Source of the DNA: an uncultured Bacilli bacterium
Lineage (GTDB): Bacteria; Bacillota_I; Bacilli_A; RF39; UBA660
Assembly (NCBI GenBank): GCA_934133155.1
Contig: CAKPAT010000013.1
Location: forward strand, 1-19,644
Reading direction: 5' to 3'
Length of the DNA: 19,644 bases
How positions within the stretch are numbered: position 1 is the stretch's first letter; each line of letters begins with the position of its first letter. The notes beneath the pieces are model-generated. The model was not told where the DNA came from, ran no database searches, and saw only the letters and a list, made by a program, of their open reading frames with translations. The position numbers and the translations under genes were made by a program. Shown piece after piece: positions 6,696-13,947 of this stretch.

Positions 6696-7310
6696 ATGGA
6701 TAATATTTTAGATAAGATTTCAAATAAAGAAAAGCTTTCTTTAGAGGAAGCTAATATGTTTTTAAATTTTACTGTTTCAAGTGTCAGACGTTTGATTGCT
6801 GATTTTAAGCATGTCCCTTTAGAAGCGTATGATTTTAAAAATATGTGTGATACGGCACAGGCGATTATTGCGAATTATTTTGGGAAACTTGGTATTTTTT
6901 ATGTTCCTGTTGATACGCAAAAGGCGATTGATGAAAATGTTACGGGTCATAGGTTTATTTTGTGCGACTTAGGTGAATTATATTTAGTTGATCCTACTTA
7001 TATGCAGTTTTTATCTTTTCCAAAAGATTACATTTTTGTTAATAATAAGGTTGTGGTTGCACCTGGCCCGGCTTATTTGTTTGAAGGTGATTCTAGTTTT
7101 ATTTCTAATGGTTTTATGCCTTTAACTTTGGAAAATGCACATTTTTATGGTGATAGTTTTTATAAGACTAAAACAGGTGTTTTAAAGGATATTGTGTCTT
7201 TAGAAAGTATGAAAGGTGATATTTATATTAAAAGTTTTTTGAAAAGTTTTTCTGTTTTAACTTGGACTTCTGATGAACTTGAAAAAAATAATTTAGTGAT
7301 TAAACATTAG
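6696..7310 (+). CDS. Possible transglutaminase-like (Cys-His-Asp) protein
   Basis: The 204-residue cytoplasmic protein has no signal peptide. Three residues are arranged as in the transglutaminase/arylamine-acetyltransferase fold: Cys51 in NMCDTAQAII at the start of a helix, His85 in GHRFILCDLGELYLVDPTY, and Asp99 in that same segment. The 'H-x-(n)-hydrophobic-strand-x-x-x-(Y/W)-x-x-VDPT' pattern is the usual second half of the papain-like core of that superfamily. The C-terminal half (105-204) has no recognisable motif. The start ATG 6696 has only a weak ribosome site (GTGAT), and the leader is short. It is transcribed away from the 564-residue hypothetical gene, and a functional pairing is possible but unproven. 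The fold call is inference from motif spacing; a hydrolase, amide-transferring enzyme or an inactive relative would all fit. Confidence 0.55.
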   Translation: MDNILDKISNKEKLSLEEANMFLNFTVSSVRRLIADFKHVPLEAYDFKNMCDTAQAIIANYFGKLGIFYVPVDTQKAIDENVTGHRFILCDLGELYLVDPTYMQFLSFPKDYIFVNNKVVVAPGPAYLFEGDSSFISNGFMPLTLENAHFYGDSFYKTKTGVLKDIVSLESMKGDIYIKSFLKSFSVLTWTSDELEKNNLVIKH

Positions 7311-7316
7311 TATAAT
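7311..7316 (+). promoter_or_regulatory. -10 element before the NTF2-like lipoprotein
   Basis: A perfect TATAAT directly follows the stop codon of the upstream gene. No good -35 is visible at 16-18 bases. The leader to ATG 7356 would be about 30 bases and contains GGGAGGG. Confidence 0.4.
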
Positions 7317-7355
7317 TTTTATTTTATTTTCCAAACTATTTATGGGAGGGAAAAT

Positions 7356-7922
7356 ATGAAAAAATTTTTATTTTTATTTATTGCTTTAGCTTTTTTCACT
7401 GGATGTGACAGTAAAAATGATTCTGAGCCAGCAGATACTGTTTCGGAGTTTTTTAAAAAATATCAAACTAGTGATAGTGCGGTTATTAGTGATTTAGATG
7501 ATACTTTAGCTAGTGATGCATCTTTAACTGATGATGAGAGAAGTGAATACCGTGATTTTTTTGAGAAGCATTATAATGATATAACTTATAAAATTATTTC
7601 AACCAATATTAATGGTAATAGTGCCAATGTGGAAACTGCTGTTACTGTCCGAAATTATGCCTCAGCTATTAATGATGCGAATAGTTATAAAAGTACTCAT
7701 GAGTCTGAATTTGATATGAATAAAACGTTTGCTAAATACCGTTTAGATGAAATGAAGAAGAGCAATGATGTAAGAACCTATACGATGAATTTTACGCTTA
7801 CTAAGACTGATGAAAAGTGGAAAATGGATCCTTTAAATAGTATGCAGGAGGATCAGTTAAATGGACTTTATGGTGTTAGTTTAAGTGTACCTAGTTCTGA
7901 TGGCTCTAGTTTAGCAGAATAG
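7356..7922 (+). CDS. Small lipoprotein, possibly NTF2/DUF4878-like
   Basis: The 188-residue protein begins with a lipoprotein signal (MKKFLFLFIALAFFTGC, lipidated Cys17). The mature part starts with a Ser/Asp linker, then ADTVSEFFKKYQTSD, a helix typical of the opening of NTF2-like lipoprotein domains. Later strands NDITYKIISTNINGNSANVE, VRTYTMNFTLTK and DEKWKMDPL fit the 'measure-and-close' beta-sheet of that fold, where a final W-K-(M/V) strand is common. It probably sits on the outer face of the membrane; the ligand is unknown. ATG 7356 is supported by GGGAGGG six bases upstream. The stop codon TAG (7920-7922) lies in the left arm of the terminator. The family call is tentative, while the lipoprotein call is firm. 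Confidence 0.75.
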   Translation: MKKFLFLFIALAFFTGCDSKNDSEPADTVSEFFKKYQTSDSAVISDLDDTLASDASLTDDERSEYRDFFEKHYNDITYKIISTNINGNSANVETAVTVRNYASAINDANSYKSTHESEFDMNKTFAKYRLDEMKKSNDVRTYTMNFTLTKTDEKWKMDPLNSMQEDQLNGLYGVSLSVPSSDGSSLAE

Positions 7923-7939
7923 ACTTTAGGTCTATTTTT
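7918..7939 (+). terminator. Intrinsic terminator overlapping the lipoprotein stop codon
   Basis: The 7-bp perfect stem AATAGAC / GTCTATT has a TTTAG loop and a T-tract. The stop codon TAG is in the left arm. The same hairpin sequence occurs again at 10810-10832. Confidence 0.85.
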
Positions 7940-7944
7940 GTATT

Positions 7945-8904
7945 TTATTTTAAATAGTTGACTGTAGCATTTGCTCCCCAAGGTGCATATGGTAGTTCAC
8001 CTTCTTTTTTATTTATATTAATTGTTGTTAAATTAGCATTTTGGTAAAACGCTGATGAATCTATTGATGTTACACCACTTCCAATATTTACTGTTGTTAA
8101 ACTATGCATATTCCAGAATGCTTGCGCTTTTATAGTTGTGACACTATCTTTAATATTAACTGTTTTTATACCAATATCACTGACAAATGAGGCTATACCT
8201 ATTGTTTTAATATTAGAGGGTATTGTTATTTCTTCGGTGTTTCTATTTCCATACGAAACTAGGTACGTATAGTCTGTATTACCGTTTTCGTCTTTGGCAT
8301 AAATAAAGGCCTCGTCACCTTCTATTAAATTACTAGAGGCAATAGTATTGTACATATTTTTAACGGTTGAGGGTATTTTTAAACTTGTTAAATTATTACC
8401 TTCAAATGCTCCACCACCGATTGTTTCTAATCCTTCGTTTAATATTAAACCTTCTGAAAATGAACCATACCAAGCGAAAGCATGATTGCCTATTTCTTTT
8501 ACATTTGAAGGGATATTTAAAAAATTAATGGTATTATTGCAAAATGAATAAGCTCCTATCCGTGTTAAAACATCAGATATTATTAATTTTTTTATTCCTT
8601 TATTTACAAATGGTCCGTGGACACCATTTGCCCCGTCACCATCAGCTATTTTTGTTATTTTAAGGTTATTTATGTAGTTTGGTAGTTTTACTACCGAGCC
8701 ACGCGATTTATCATAATCGGTTATTGTTCCTGTGCCATCACCATTATCAGTTATTGTAAAACAATTTCCATCAGTTTCTTTAATATTTCCTTTGACTTTT
8801 AAATTTATATTTGTATTAAATGAGGCGTATGCTACCGATAAAAATAATATGGCTGATAGTGTTAATACTATAATTTGTTTTTTTTTAGACTTTTTTCTTC
8901 TCAT
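7945..8904 (-). CDS. BspA-type leucine-rich-repeat (LRR_5) surface protein
   Basis: The 319-residue protein starts with a strongly basic N-terminus (RRKKSKKK) and a hydrophobic signal segment (about residues 11-27, ending SVAYASFNTN), so it is exported. Residues 45-75 hold a DNGDGTGTITDYD strand region. From about 105 to 310 there are LRR_5/BspA repeats of the form 'L-x-I-P-(S)-x-V-x-x-I-x-x-x-A-F': LNIPSNVKEIGNHAF, LILNEGLETIGGGAF, LKIPSTVKNM, ITIPSNIKTIGIASF, VNIKDSVTTIKAQAF, VNIGSGVTSIDSSAF. Proteins of this type are usually surface adhesion or binding modules. No LPXTG anchor is visible, so it may be secreted or held by the N-terminal segment. The start ATG 8904 has AAAGGAT upstream. It is an isolated single-gene unit, divergent from the M3 peptidase. 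Confidence 0.85.
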   Translation of the reverse strand: MRRKKSKKKQIIVLTLSAILFLSVAYASFNTNINLKVKGNIKETDGNCFTITDNGDGTGTITDYDKSRGSVVKLPNYINNLKITKIADGDGANGVHGPFVNKGIKKLIISDVLTRIGAYSFCNNTINFLNIPSNVKEIGNHAFAWYGSFSEGLILNEGLETIGGGAFEGNNLTSLKIPSTVKNMYNTIASSNLIEGDEAFIYAKDENGNTDYTYLVSYGNRNTEEITIPSNIKTIGIASFVSDIGIKTVNIKDSVTTIKAQAFWNMHSLTTVNIGSGVTSIDSSAFYQNANLTTININKKEGELPYAPWGANATVNYLK

Positions 8905-8935
8905 TTTATTATCCTTTCCAGTATAAGTATCATAA

Positions 8936-8951
8936 AACTGACTATTATACG
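8936..8951 (-). repeat. 16-bp inverted-repeat copy in the LRR gene promoter region
   Basis: On the minus strand this reads CGTATAATAGTCAGTT, identical to plus-strand 9028-9043. It contains a TATAAT -10 (minus 8949-8944) for the LRR gene. No convincing -35 is present. Confidence 0.75.
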
Positions 8952-9026
8952 AAAATTTTTAGTGGTAAATTTAGTAAAAACAATCATTTTTTGTAGTAAT
9001 TTTGGTATAATTATGGGTAAGGATTA

Positions 9027-9049
9027 ACGTATAATAGTCAGTTATACGT
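9027..9049 (+). promoter_or_regulatory. Perfect palindrome over the predicted M3 peptidase transcription start
   Basis: ACGTATAA (9027-9034) and TTATACGT (9042-9049) are exact inverses separated by 7 bases. The element covers the -10 and the expected start point of the peptidase transcript, so it is a candidate operator. No regulator is encoded nearby. Confidence 0.4.
9028..9043 (+). repeat. 16-bp inverted-repeat copy in the M3 peptidase promoter region
   Basis: The sequence CGTATAATAGTCAGTT is the exact inverse of 8936-8951. It contains TATAAT at 9030-9035, a candidate -10 for the peptidase gene. A second TATAAT, preceded by TGG, is at 9006-9011. Good -35 elements are not seen for either. 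Confidence 0.75.
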
Positions 9050-9069
9050 CAAGTTTTAGGAGTGGTGTA

Positions 9070-10821
9070 ATGAGATATACTTGGGATCTTTCTTTACTTT
9101 GCACTGATGGAGTTTGGAAAGATAAATATGATAAGTTAAATGAAATGGTTGATTTAGCTAATAATAAATTAGAAATTTTTTTAGATAACGTGGATTTATT
9201 TTTAGATTTTATTCATGATTATATTAAAATTAATGAGGAAATTGAGGTTATTTATTGCTATCCTAGAAGAAATTTAGATATTGATTTGAATAATGAAAAG
9301 TATAAAGAAATGTTTAAGTGTGCTTTGGATTTGTATCAGAAGATATTGCTTTTAATAAGTGATTTTGAAAATAAGCTTATGGATAATTGTGATATTGTTT
9401 ATGAGTATTTAAAGGATAAAAGGTGTTTAAAACATAAAAGGTATATAGGTTTGATACTTAGAAGATGTAAGCATATTTTAAAGGATAAAAGTTATAAATT
9501 AAATTATGAAACTAAACTGCAAGATATTAAAAGTAGTTATCAAGATTTATTTAATAATGGTTTTGAGGTAAATTTATTACTTGGTGATAGAAGTGTTACT
9601 GTAAATAGGTTTAATTATAATGATTTAATGATTGATAAAAATCAGGTATACCGCAAAAAAATATTTGATGCTTATACTTTAGAGTATGAAAAATGTAATG
9701 ATACATTTGCTAATTTATATTTAGATAAGCTTAAAAATGATATTTCTTTATCTAAGGCGGAGGGGTATTCTTCTTTATTTTCAAAAAAATTATTTGAATT
9801 AGAATTAGATGATAGTACTTTTTTAAATTTGATTAGTAAGGTTAATAAGAATTTAGATATTATGCATGATTTTAAAAGTCTTAAAAAGGAAATTTTAGGA
9901 CTTAATGAGTTTCATTTTTATGATACATCTTTATCAGTGTGTTCTATCCCTAAGGTAGAGTATAAAATAGAGGATGCTATCAAGTTAATTAAGGAAAGTT
10001 TACGTGTTTTAGGTAATGATAGGATTTTAATTATTGATAAAATGTTTAATGAAGGATGGGTTGATGTTTTTCCTAGAAAGGATAAGAGAAGTAATTCTTA
10101 TACATGTATTTCTTTTTCTGGAGTTCCTTATATTCTTACTAATTTTGATGGTTCTATAAATTCTATTAGAACGCTTGCTCATGAAATTGGACATGCTTTT
10201 AATGTTTATTATTCTAAGAATAATGGTTTTGAGTATTTTGAATTTAGTTATTTTTTGACGGAAATTGCTTCTAAGGTAAATGAGTTACTTTTTAATGAAT
10301 ATATGCTAAGTAATTTTAGTTCAAAGGAAGAAAAGGTTTATATTTTGAATAATGTTATAGAAAGTTTAACAAATTCTTTATTTGGACAGGTTATGCTAAC
10401 TGAATTTGAATTTGAAACTGTTAAAAAATTAGAAAATAATGAGGTTATTAACAAAGATTTTTTGAATGATTTATATTTGAGTATTTGCAAGAAATATAAT
10501 GGAAGTAGTATGATTTATGACGATAATGTAAAATATGGTTGGTGTAAGATACCGCATTATTTTGTGCAAGATAGTTATTATTTATATCAGTATTCTACCT
10601 CTGTTTTGATTTCGTGCAATATTGTTAAAAGACTTTTGAGTAATGAGGAGGGTTTTTTAGATAAATATATTAAGTTTTTGTCTTTAGGTGGTAGCACTTC
10701 TATAAGTGAGGCTTTGGCATATCTCGATATTGATTTAAAAAATGAAGAGTACACTGATTATGCTTTTATAATGCTTAGGGAATATATAAATGAGCTTAGT
10801 GGCATTGCAAATAGACTTTAG
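9070..10821 (+). CDS. M3 family oligoendopeptidase (PepF-type)
   Basis: This is a cytoplasmic zinc metallopeptidase that cleaves short peptides. The 583-residue length is normal for PepF-type enzymes. It opens with the family's typical 'Y-x-W-D-L-S-x-L' (RYTWDLSLL). The long helical N-terminal lobe (30-210) includes NRFNYNDLMIDKNQVYRKKI, the usual region where 'R-x-x-x-x-x-a-x-x-Y' helices occur. The zinc site is HEIGH (His371-Glu372-His375), and a third ligand is likely Glu398 in FLTEIASKVNE, 23 residues on, as in other M3 enzymes. Further C-terminal motifs include WCKIPHYFVQDSYYLYQYST, equivalent to the substrate-binding 'W..IPHFY...FYVYQYA' segment. ATG 9070 has AGGAG upstream. The stop codon TAG is inside the terminator loop. 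The exact peptide specificity cannot be read from sequence. Confidence 0.92.
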   Translation: MRYTWDLSLLCTDGVWKDKYDKLNEMVDLANNKLEIFLDNVDLFLDFIHDYIKINEEIEVIYCYPRRNLDIDLNNEKYKEMFKCALDLYQKILLLISDFENKLMDNCDIVYEYLKDKRCLKHKRYIGLILRRCKHILKDKSYKLNYETKLQDIKSSYQDLFNNGFEVNLLLGDRSVTVNRFNYNDLMIDKNQVYRKKIFDAYTLEYEKCNDTFANLYLDKLKNDISLSKAEGYSSLFSKKLFELELDDSTFLNLISKVNKNLDIMHDFKSLKKEILGLNEFHFYDTSLSVCSIPKVEYKIEDAIKLIKESLRVLGNDRILIIDKMFNEGWVDVFPRKDKRSNSYTCISFSGVPYILTNFDGSINSIRTLAHEIGHAFNVYYSKNNGFEYFEFSYFLTEIASKVNELLFNEYMLSNFSSKEEKVYILNNVIESLTNSLFGQVMLTEFEFETVKKLENNEVINKDFLNDLYLSICKKYNGSSMIYDDNVKYGWCKIPHYFVQDSYYLYQYSTSVLISCNIVKRLLSNEEGFLDKYIKFLSLGGSTSISEALAYLDIDLKNEEYTDYAFIMLREYINELSGIANRL

Positions 10822-10832
10822 GTCTATTTTTT
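10810..10832 (+). terminator. Intrinsic terminator overlapping the peptidase stop codon
   Basis: The stem AATAGAC / GTCTATT with a TTTAG loop has the same bases as the terminator at 7918, followed by a T-tract. The stop codon TAG (10819-10821) lies in the loop; in the other copy the stop is in the left arm and is read in a different frame. Confidence 0.85.
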
Positions 10833-10851
10833 GTTTTTGTGTGCATATAAT
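10822..10851 (+). promoter_or_regulatory. Candidate sigma-E (mother-cell) promoter for dacB-spmA-spmB
   Basis: CATATAAT (10844-10851) differs at one position from the sigma-E -10 form CATACAAT. GTCTATT (10822-10828), 15 bases upstream, matches 5 of 7 positions of the sigma-E -35 KMATATT. The -35 would be the right arm of the preceding terminator. No good sigma-A -35 fits. The dacB operon is sigma-E dependent in B. subtilis, which supports the reading. Confidence 0.45.
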
Positions 10852-10868
10852 TTTTTAGGTGAGGTTTT

Positions 10869-11912
10869 ATGAAGAAACTTTTGTTTTTATTTATTCTTTT
10901 ATTACCATTTAAAGCTTTTGCTTTTTCTTCTAGTGCACAGTCGGTTATTTTAATGGATATGGATAGTAAAAGGGTTATTTATGGTAAGGATATTTACAGG
11001 GTGCAAAGTGTGGCGTCTATTTCTAAGGTTATGACGGCGATTGTGGCTATTGAAAATGGTAATTTAGATGATGTTGTTACTGTAGGTGATGAGATTTTAA
11101 AAGCTTATGGTTCGGGCATTTATATTCAAATAGGTGAAAATATTAAGCTTCGTGATTTGATTTATGGGCTTTTACTTAGAAGTGGTAATGATGCGGCTTT
11201 AGCTATCGCACAGTTTGTTTCGGGTGATGTTTCTAATTTTGTGAAGAAAATGAATCAGACGGCTTCAAAGATTGGTATGAAAAATACGGTTTTTAATAAT
11301 CCTAGTGGTCTTGATGAGGATAAGGGCAATTATTCTGATGTTTATGACATGGCGTTACTTATGAGTTATGCGATGAAAAATAATGAGTTTAAGAAGATTA
11401 CTGGGACTAAAAATTATAAGGTTAAAACGGATAAAAATGTTTATAAATGGAAGAACAAGAATAAGGTTTTGTTTAATTATAAGTATGCGACTGGAGGCAA
11501 AACTGGTTTTACGAAGATTGCGAAAAGGACTTTGATTACTACGGCTGCACATGATGGTTTAAATTTAACGGTGGTTACTTTTAATGATGGTAATGATTTT
11601 GAGGATCATCAAAAATTATATGAAGAGGCTTATGAAAACTATTATAATTATAGGATACTTAAAAAAGGTTATTTGAAAATACCTTTGGAAAATTATTATG
11701 ATAATCTTTATATTAAAAGTGATTTGAAGTATCCACTTTCTTTGATGGAAAAAGATAGTGTGAAGATTAAATACAGTTTAATTAAAAAAAGAAAGTTTAA
11801 AGATGGTGATGTGGTGGGAAAAGCTGATTTATACTTAGGTGATAGAGCCGTCACGTCTTTAAATGTTTATGTGAAAGAGGGGAAGAAAAGTTTTTGGGAT
11901 TTTTTTAAATGA
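10869..11912 (+). CDS. dacB: D-alanyl-D-alanine carboxypeptidase, sporulation DacB type
   Basis: This is a serine DD-carboxypeptidase (penicillin-binding protein, S11 family) that trims stem peptides of peptidoglycan. With spmA and spmB directly downstream it is best read as the cortex-specific DacB of the mother cell. The 347-residue protein starts with a signal peptide (LLFLFILLLPFKAFAFS). The three active-site motifs are present: S50-I-S-K53 in VASISKVMTAI, S105-G-N107 in LLRSGNDAALA and K211-T-G in GGKTGFTKIA. A C-terminal beta domain follows (about 270-347). ATG 10869 has a strong AGGTGAGG site. Its stop codon overlaps the spmA start (ATGA). DacF is the closest alternative name from sequence alone, and the operon context decides for DacB. 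Confidence 0.88.
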   Translation: MKKLLFLFILLLPFKAFAFSSSAQSVILMDMDSKRVIYGKDIYRVQSVASISKVMTAIVAIENGNLDDVVTVGDEILKAYGSGIYIQIGENIKLRDLIYGLLLRSGNDAALAIAQFVSGDVSNFVKKMNQTASKIGMKNTVFNNPSGLDEDKGNYSDVYDMALLMSYAMKNNEFKKITGTKNYKVKTDKNVYKWKNKNKVLFNYKYATGGKTGFTKIAKRTLITTAAHDGLNLTVVTFNDGNDFEDHQKLYEEAYENYYNYRILKKGYLKIPLENYYDNLYIKSDLKYPLSLMEKDSVKIKYSLIKKRKFKDGDVVGKADLYLGDRAVTSLNVYVKEGKKSFWDFFK

Positions 11913-12484
11913 TTAATAAGTTATGGGCTTTTTTTATAATTTCTGGTTCTATTTTTTTGATTATTAATGGGAAATTTGATGTTTTAAATGCACAGATTTT
12001 GTCTAGTGGCAAGACTACTTTGGATTTGGTTATGCAGATTTTTCCTTTAATTTCTTTATGGCTAGGGATTATGAAGATTGCTTCTTCTTCTGGTTTGCTT
12101 TTAAAGTTTTCTAAGTTTATTTCTCCTTTTTTACATAAACTTTTTCCGGAGATTCCTAAGGGACATGAGGCTTTGGGGTTTATTTCTTCAAATATTATCG
12201 CGAATGTTTTTGGACTTGGTAATGCGGCGACACCTTTTGGACTTAAGGCGATGGAGGCACTACAGTCTTTAAATAAAAATAAGGATACAGCAAGTAGGAG
12301 TATGATTACTTTTTTGGTGATTAATACGTGCAGTTTAACTTTAGTTCCAACAACAATAATTTCACTTAAGATGATGCATGATAGTACGGATCCTACTAAT
12401 ATTGTTTTGCCTTGTGCGGTTATTAGTTTTCTTTCTTTGACTTTTGGTCTTGTGACTGATTATTTATTTGCGAAAAGGCGGTAG
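11909..12484 (+). CDS. spmA: Spore maturation protein A
   Basis: SpmA is a polytopic membrane protein needed, with SpmB, for full dehydration of the spore core. The 191-residue length matches the family. The nucleoside-recognition ('gate') domain region is visible: WLGIMKIASSSGLLLKFSKF, then FPEIPKGHEALGFISSNIIA and the highly conserved GLGNAATPFGLKAMEALQ. The gene starts with ATG overlapping the dacB stop (ATGA), so it is translationally coupled. The ribosome site for spmB (AAAAGGCGG) lies within the last codons of this gene. The dacB-spmA-spmB order is the one known from Bacillus. Confidence 0.95.
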   Translation: MINKLWAFFIISGSIFLIINGKFDVLNAQILSSGKTTLDLVMQIFPLISLWLGIMKIASSSGLLLKFSKFISPFLHKLFPEIPKGHEALGFISSNIIANVFGLGNAATPFGLKAMEALQSLNKNKDTASRSMITFLVINTCSLTLVPTTIISLKMMHDSTDPTNIVLPCAVISFLSLTFGLVTDYLFAKRR

Positions 12485-12487
12485 TTT

Positions 12488-13006
12488 ATGCGAGTTATTT
12501 CTAGCTTATTTGTTCCTTTAATTGTTTTATTTGTGGTTATTTATGGGGTTTATAAGAAAAAGAATGTTTATGATTTGTTTGTTTTGGGCGCTAAAGAGGG
12601 TTTTTCAATGACAATTTCTCTTTTTCCTCCTTTATTGGCGATGATTTTTGGGATTAATATTTTTTCAAGTAGTGGTATTATTGATAGTTTTTTTACTTTT
12701 TTGAAACCTTTTTTTATTATGATTAATGTTCCTATAGAGATTTTACCTTTGGCGGTTATGAGACCTTTATCTGGTAGTTTTGGCTTGGCGATGTTGAATG
12801 ATATTTTTGATTTATATGGCCCGGATAGTTATATTAGTAATCTTGCATCGGTTATTCAAGGCTCTAGTGATACAACTTTATATATAATTACTTTGTATTT
12901 TGGTAGTGTTGGTATTAAAAAAATTAGGTATGCACTTTGGGTGGGCCTTCTTGCGGATTTAATGGCGGTTATTTTAACTATTGTTTTATTGCCTTTTTTC
13001 TGCTAG
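12488..13006 (+). CDS. spmB: Spore maturation protein B
   Basis: This is the partner of SpmA in spore core dehydration, a multi-pass membrane protein of 172 residues, the usual size. Typical motifs are LGAKEGFSMTISLFPPLLAM, FFIMINVPIEILPLAVMRPL and SGSFGLAMLNDI followed by GSSDTTLYIITLYFGSVGI. ATG 12488 is three bases after the spmA stop. It ends 20 bases before rluB, which has its own ribosome site, so rluB may be cotranscribed from the sporulation operon or have its own weak promoter; none is obvious. Confidence 0.95.
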   Translation: MRVISSLFVPLIVLFVVIYGVYKKKNVYDLFVLGAKEGFSMTISLFPPLLAMIFGINIFSSSGIIDSFFTFLKPFFIMINVPIEILPLAVMRPLSGSFGLAMLNDIFDLYGPDSYISNLASVIQGSSDTTLYIITLYFGSVGIKKIRYALWVGLLADLMAVILTIVLLPFFC

Positions 13007-13026
13007 AATTATTTCAGGTGATTTAT

Positions 13027-13740
13027 GTGGAAAGATTACAAAAGGTTATTGCGAGTAGTGGATTTTGTTCTAGGAGAAAGGCTGAAGAGTATATTGCTTT
13101 AGGACGTGTTTTAGTGAATGGTAAGGTCGTTTCAGAGATGGGTTTTAAGGTTTCTCCTTCGGATGTGATTAATATTAATGGTAAAGATTTAAAAAGGGAA
13201 GTTAAAGAGTATGTTTTACTTTATAAGCCTAGAGGTGTGGTGACGACTACTTCTGATGATAAAGGTAGAAAGACGGTTATGGATTTGATTGATACGCCTA
13301 ATAGACTTTATCCAGTTGGCAGGCTTGATTATGATACTAGTGGTATTCTTTTACTTACTAATGATGGCGAGCTTACTAATTTACTTTTACATCCTAAACA
13401 TGAGGTTGATAAGGTTTATTTAGCTAAGGTTAATGGTATTTTTACTAGTGAAAATGCGAGAAAAATGGCTAGTGGTGTTTATATTGATGGTAAAAAAACA
13501 GCTAAAGCTTTAGTTAAAGTTAAAAAAATTGATTTTAAGTCTAAGACTTCTCTTGTTACTTTGGTTATTCATGAAGGACGCAATCATCAGGTTAAGAATA
13601 TGTTTTCTGCTTTAGGTTTTGAGGTTTTGAAGCTTAAAAGGGAAAAGTTTGCTTTTTTGGATTTGACTGGTTTAAAGTCTGGTGAGTATCGCCATTTATC
13701 AATTAAAGAGGTTAAGACTTTATATTCTTTAGGAAAATAA
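13027..13740 (+). CDS. rluB: Ribosomal large-subunit pseudouridine synthase B (RsuA/RluB family)
   Basis: The enzyme isomerises a uridine in 23S rRNA to pseudouridine. The 237-residue protein has an N-terminal S4 RNA-binding domain (RLQKVIASSGFCSRRKAEEY, LVNGKVV) and the RsuA-type catalytic motif GRLDYDTSGILLLTNDGEL with catalytic Asp101. A later conserved segment is EGRNHQVKNMF. I chose GTG 13027 because AGGTGA precedes it by five bases and the protein then begins exactly at the S4 domain (MERLQK). Longer in-frame starts would run back into spmB. B. subtilis has the same neighbour order (dacB-spmA-spmB-rluB). The RsuA/RluB subgroup is clear; the target nucleotide is inferred from the neighbourhood. 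Confidence 0.92.
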   Translation: MERLQKVIASSGFCSRRKAEEYIALGRVLVNGKVVSEMGFKVSPSDVININGKDLKREVKEYVLLYKPRGVVTTTSDDKGRKTVMDLIDTPNRLYPVGRLDYDTSGILLLTNDGELTNLLLHPKHEVDKVYLAKVNGIFTSENARKMASGVYIDGKKTAKALVKVKKIDFKSKTSLVTLVIHEGRNHQVKNMFSALGFEVLKLKREKFAFLDLTGLKSGEYRHLSIKEVKTLYSLGK

Positions 13741-13742
13741 AA

Positions 13743-13767
13743 AACTGCTTATTTAGCAGTTATTTTT
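13743..13767. terminator. Bidirectional terminator between rluB and the ferredoxin gene
   Basis: AACTGCT / AGCAGTT is a perfect 7-bp stem with a TATTT loop. It is followed on the plus strand by ATTTTT and on the minus strand by TTTTATTTT, so it serves both convergent genes. The ferredoxin stop codon (13749-13751 on the minus strand) straddles stem and loop. Confidence 0.88.
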
Positions 13768-13928
13768 ATGGCTTCAGTTGGGCAGCTATCTTTAGCCATT
13801 TCTACATCGTCATTTATTTCTTCTTTGACAACTTCTGCTAGTCCGTCATCTCCTAAAGCGAATACTTCTGGACATGTAGCAGTGCATGCACCACAACCGA
13901 TGCATAAATCTTTATCTATTTCTATCAT
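13749..13928 (-). CDS. [4Fe-4S] ferredoxin, 59 residues
   Basis: This small soluble electron carrier starts MIEIDKDLCIGCGACTATCP and ends in a DSCPTEAIKI segment. Cys9, Cys12, Cys15 and Cys49 make the C-x2-C-x2-C...CP set that binds one [4Fe-4S] cluster. Cys19, in the C-P position that serves a second cluster in 2[4Fe-4S] ferredoxins, is present, but the other three ligands of a second cluster are missing, as in the short single-cluster ferredoxins of the Desulfovibrio gigas type. ATG 13928 has a perfect AGGAGG six bases upstream and its own promoter. The gene is a single-gene unit convergent with rluB. The partner enzyme is not encoded here. It was found from the minus-strand translation, as it is short; only a plus-strand shadow frame is long here. 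Confidence 0.93.
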   Translation of the reverse strand: MIEIDKDLCIGCGACTATCPEVFALGDDGLAEVVKEEINDDVEMAKDSCPTEAIKITAK

Positions 13929-13947
13929 AATTTATCCTCCTTTTTTT

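Noticed and set aside
12937..13026. N-terminal extension of rluB overlapping spmB
   Set aside because: The extra residues are hydrophobic antisense-frame sequence of spmB; AGGTGA plus GTG 13027 gives the normal RsuA/RluB start.
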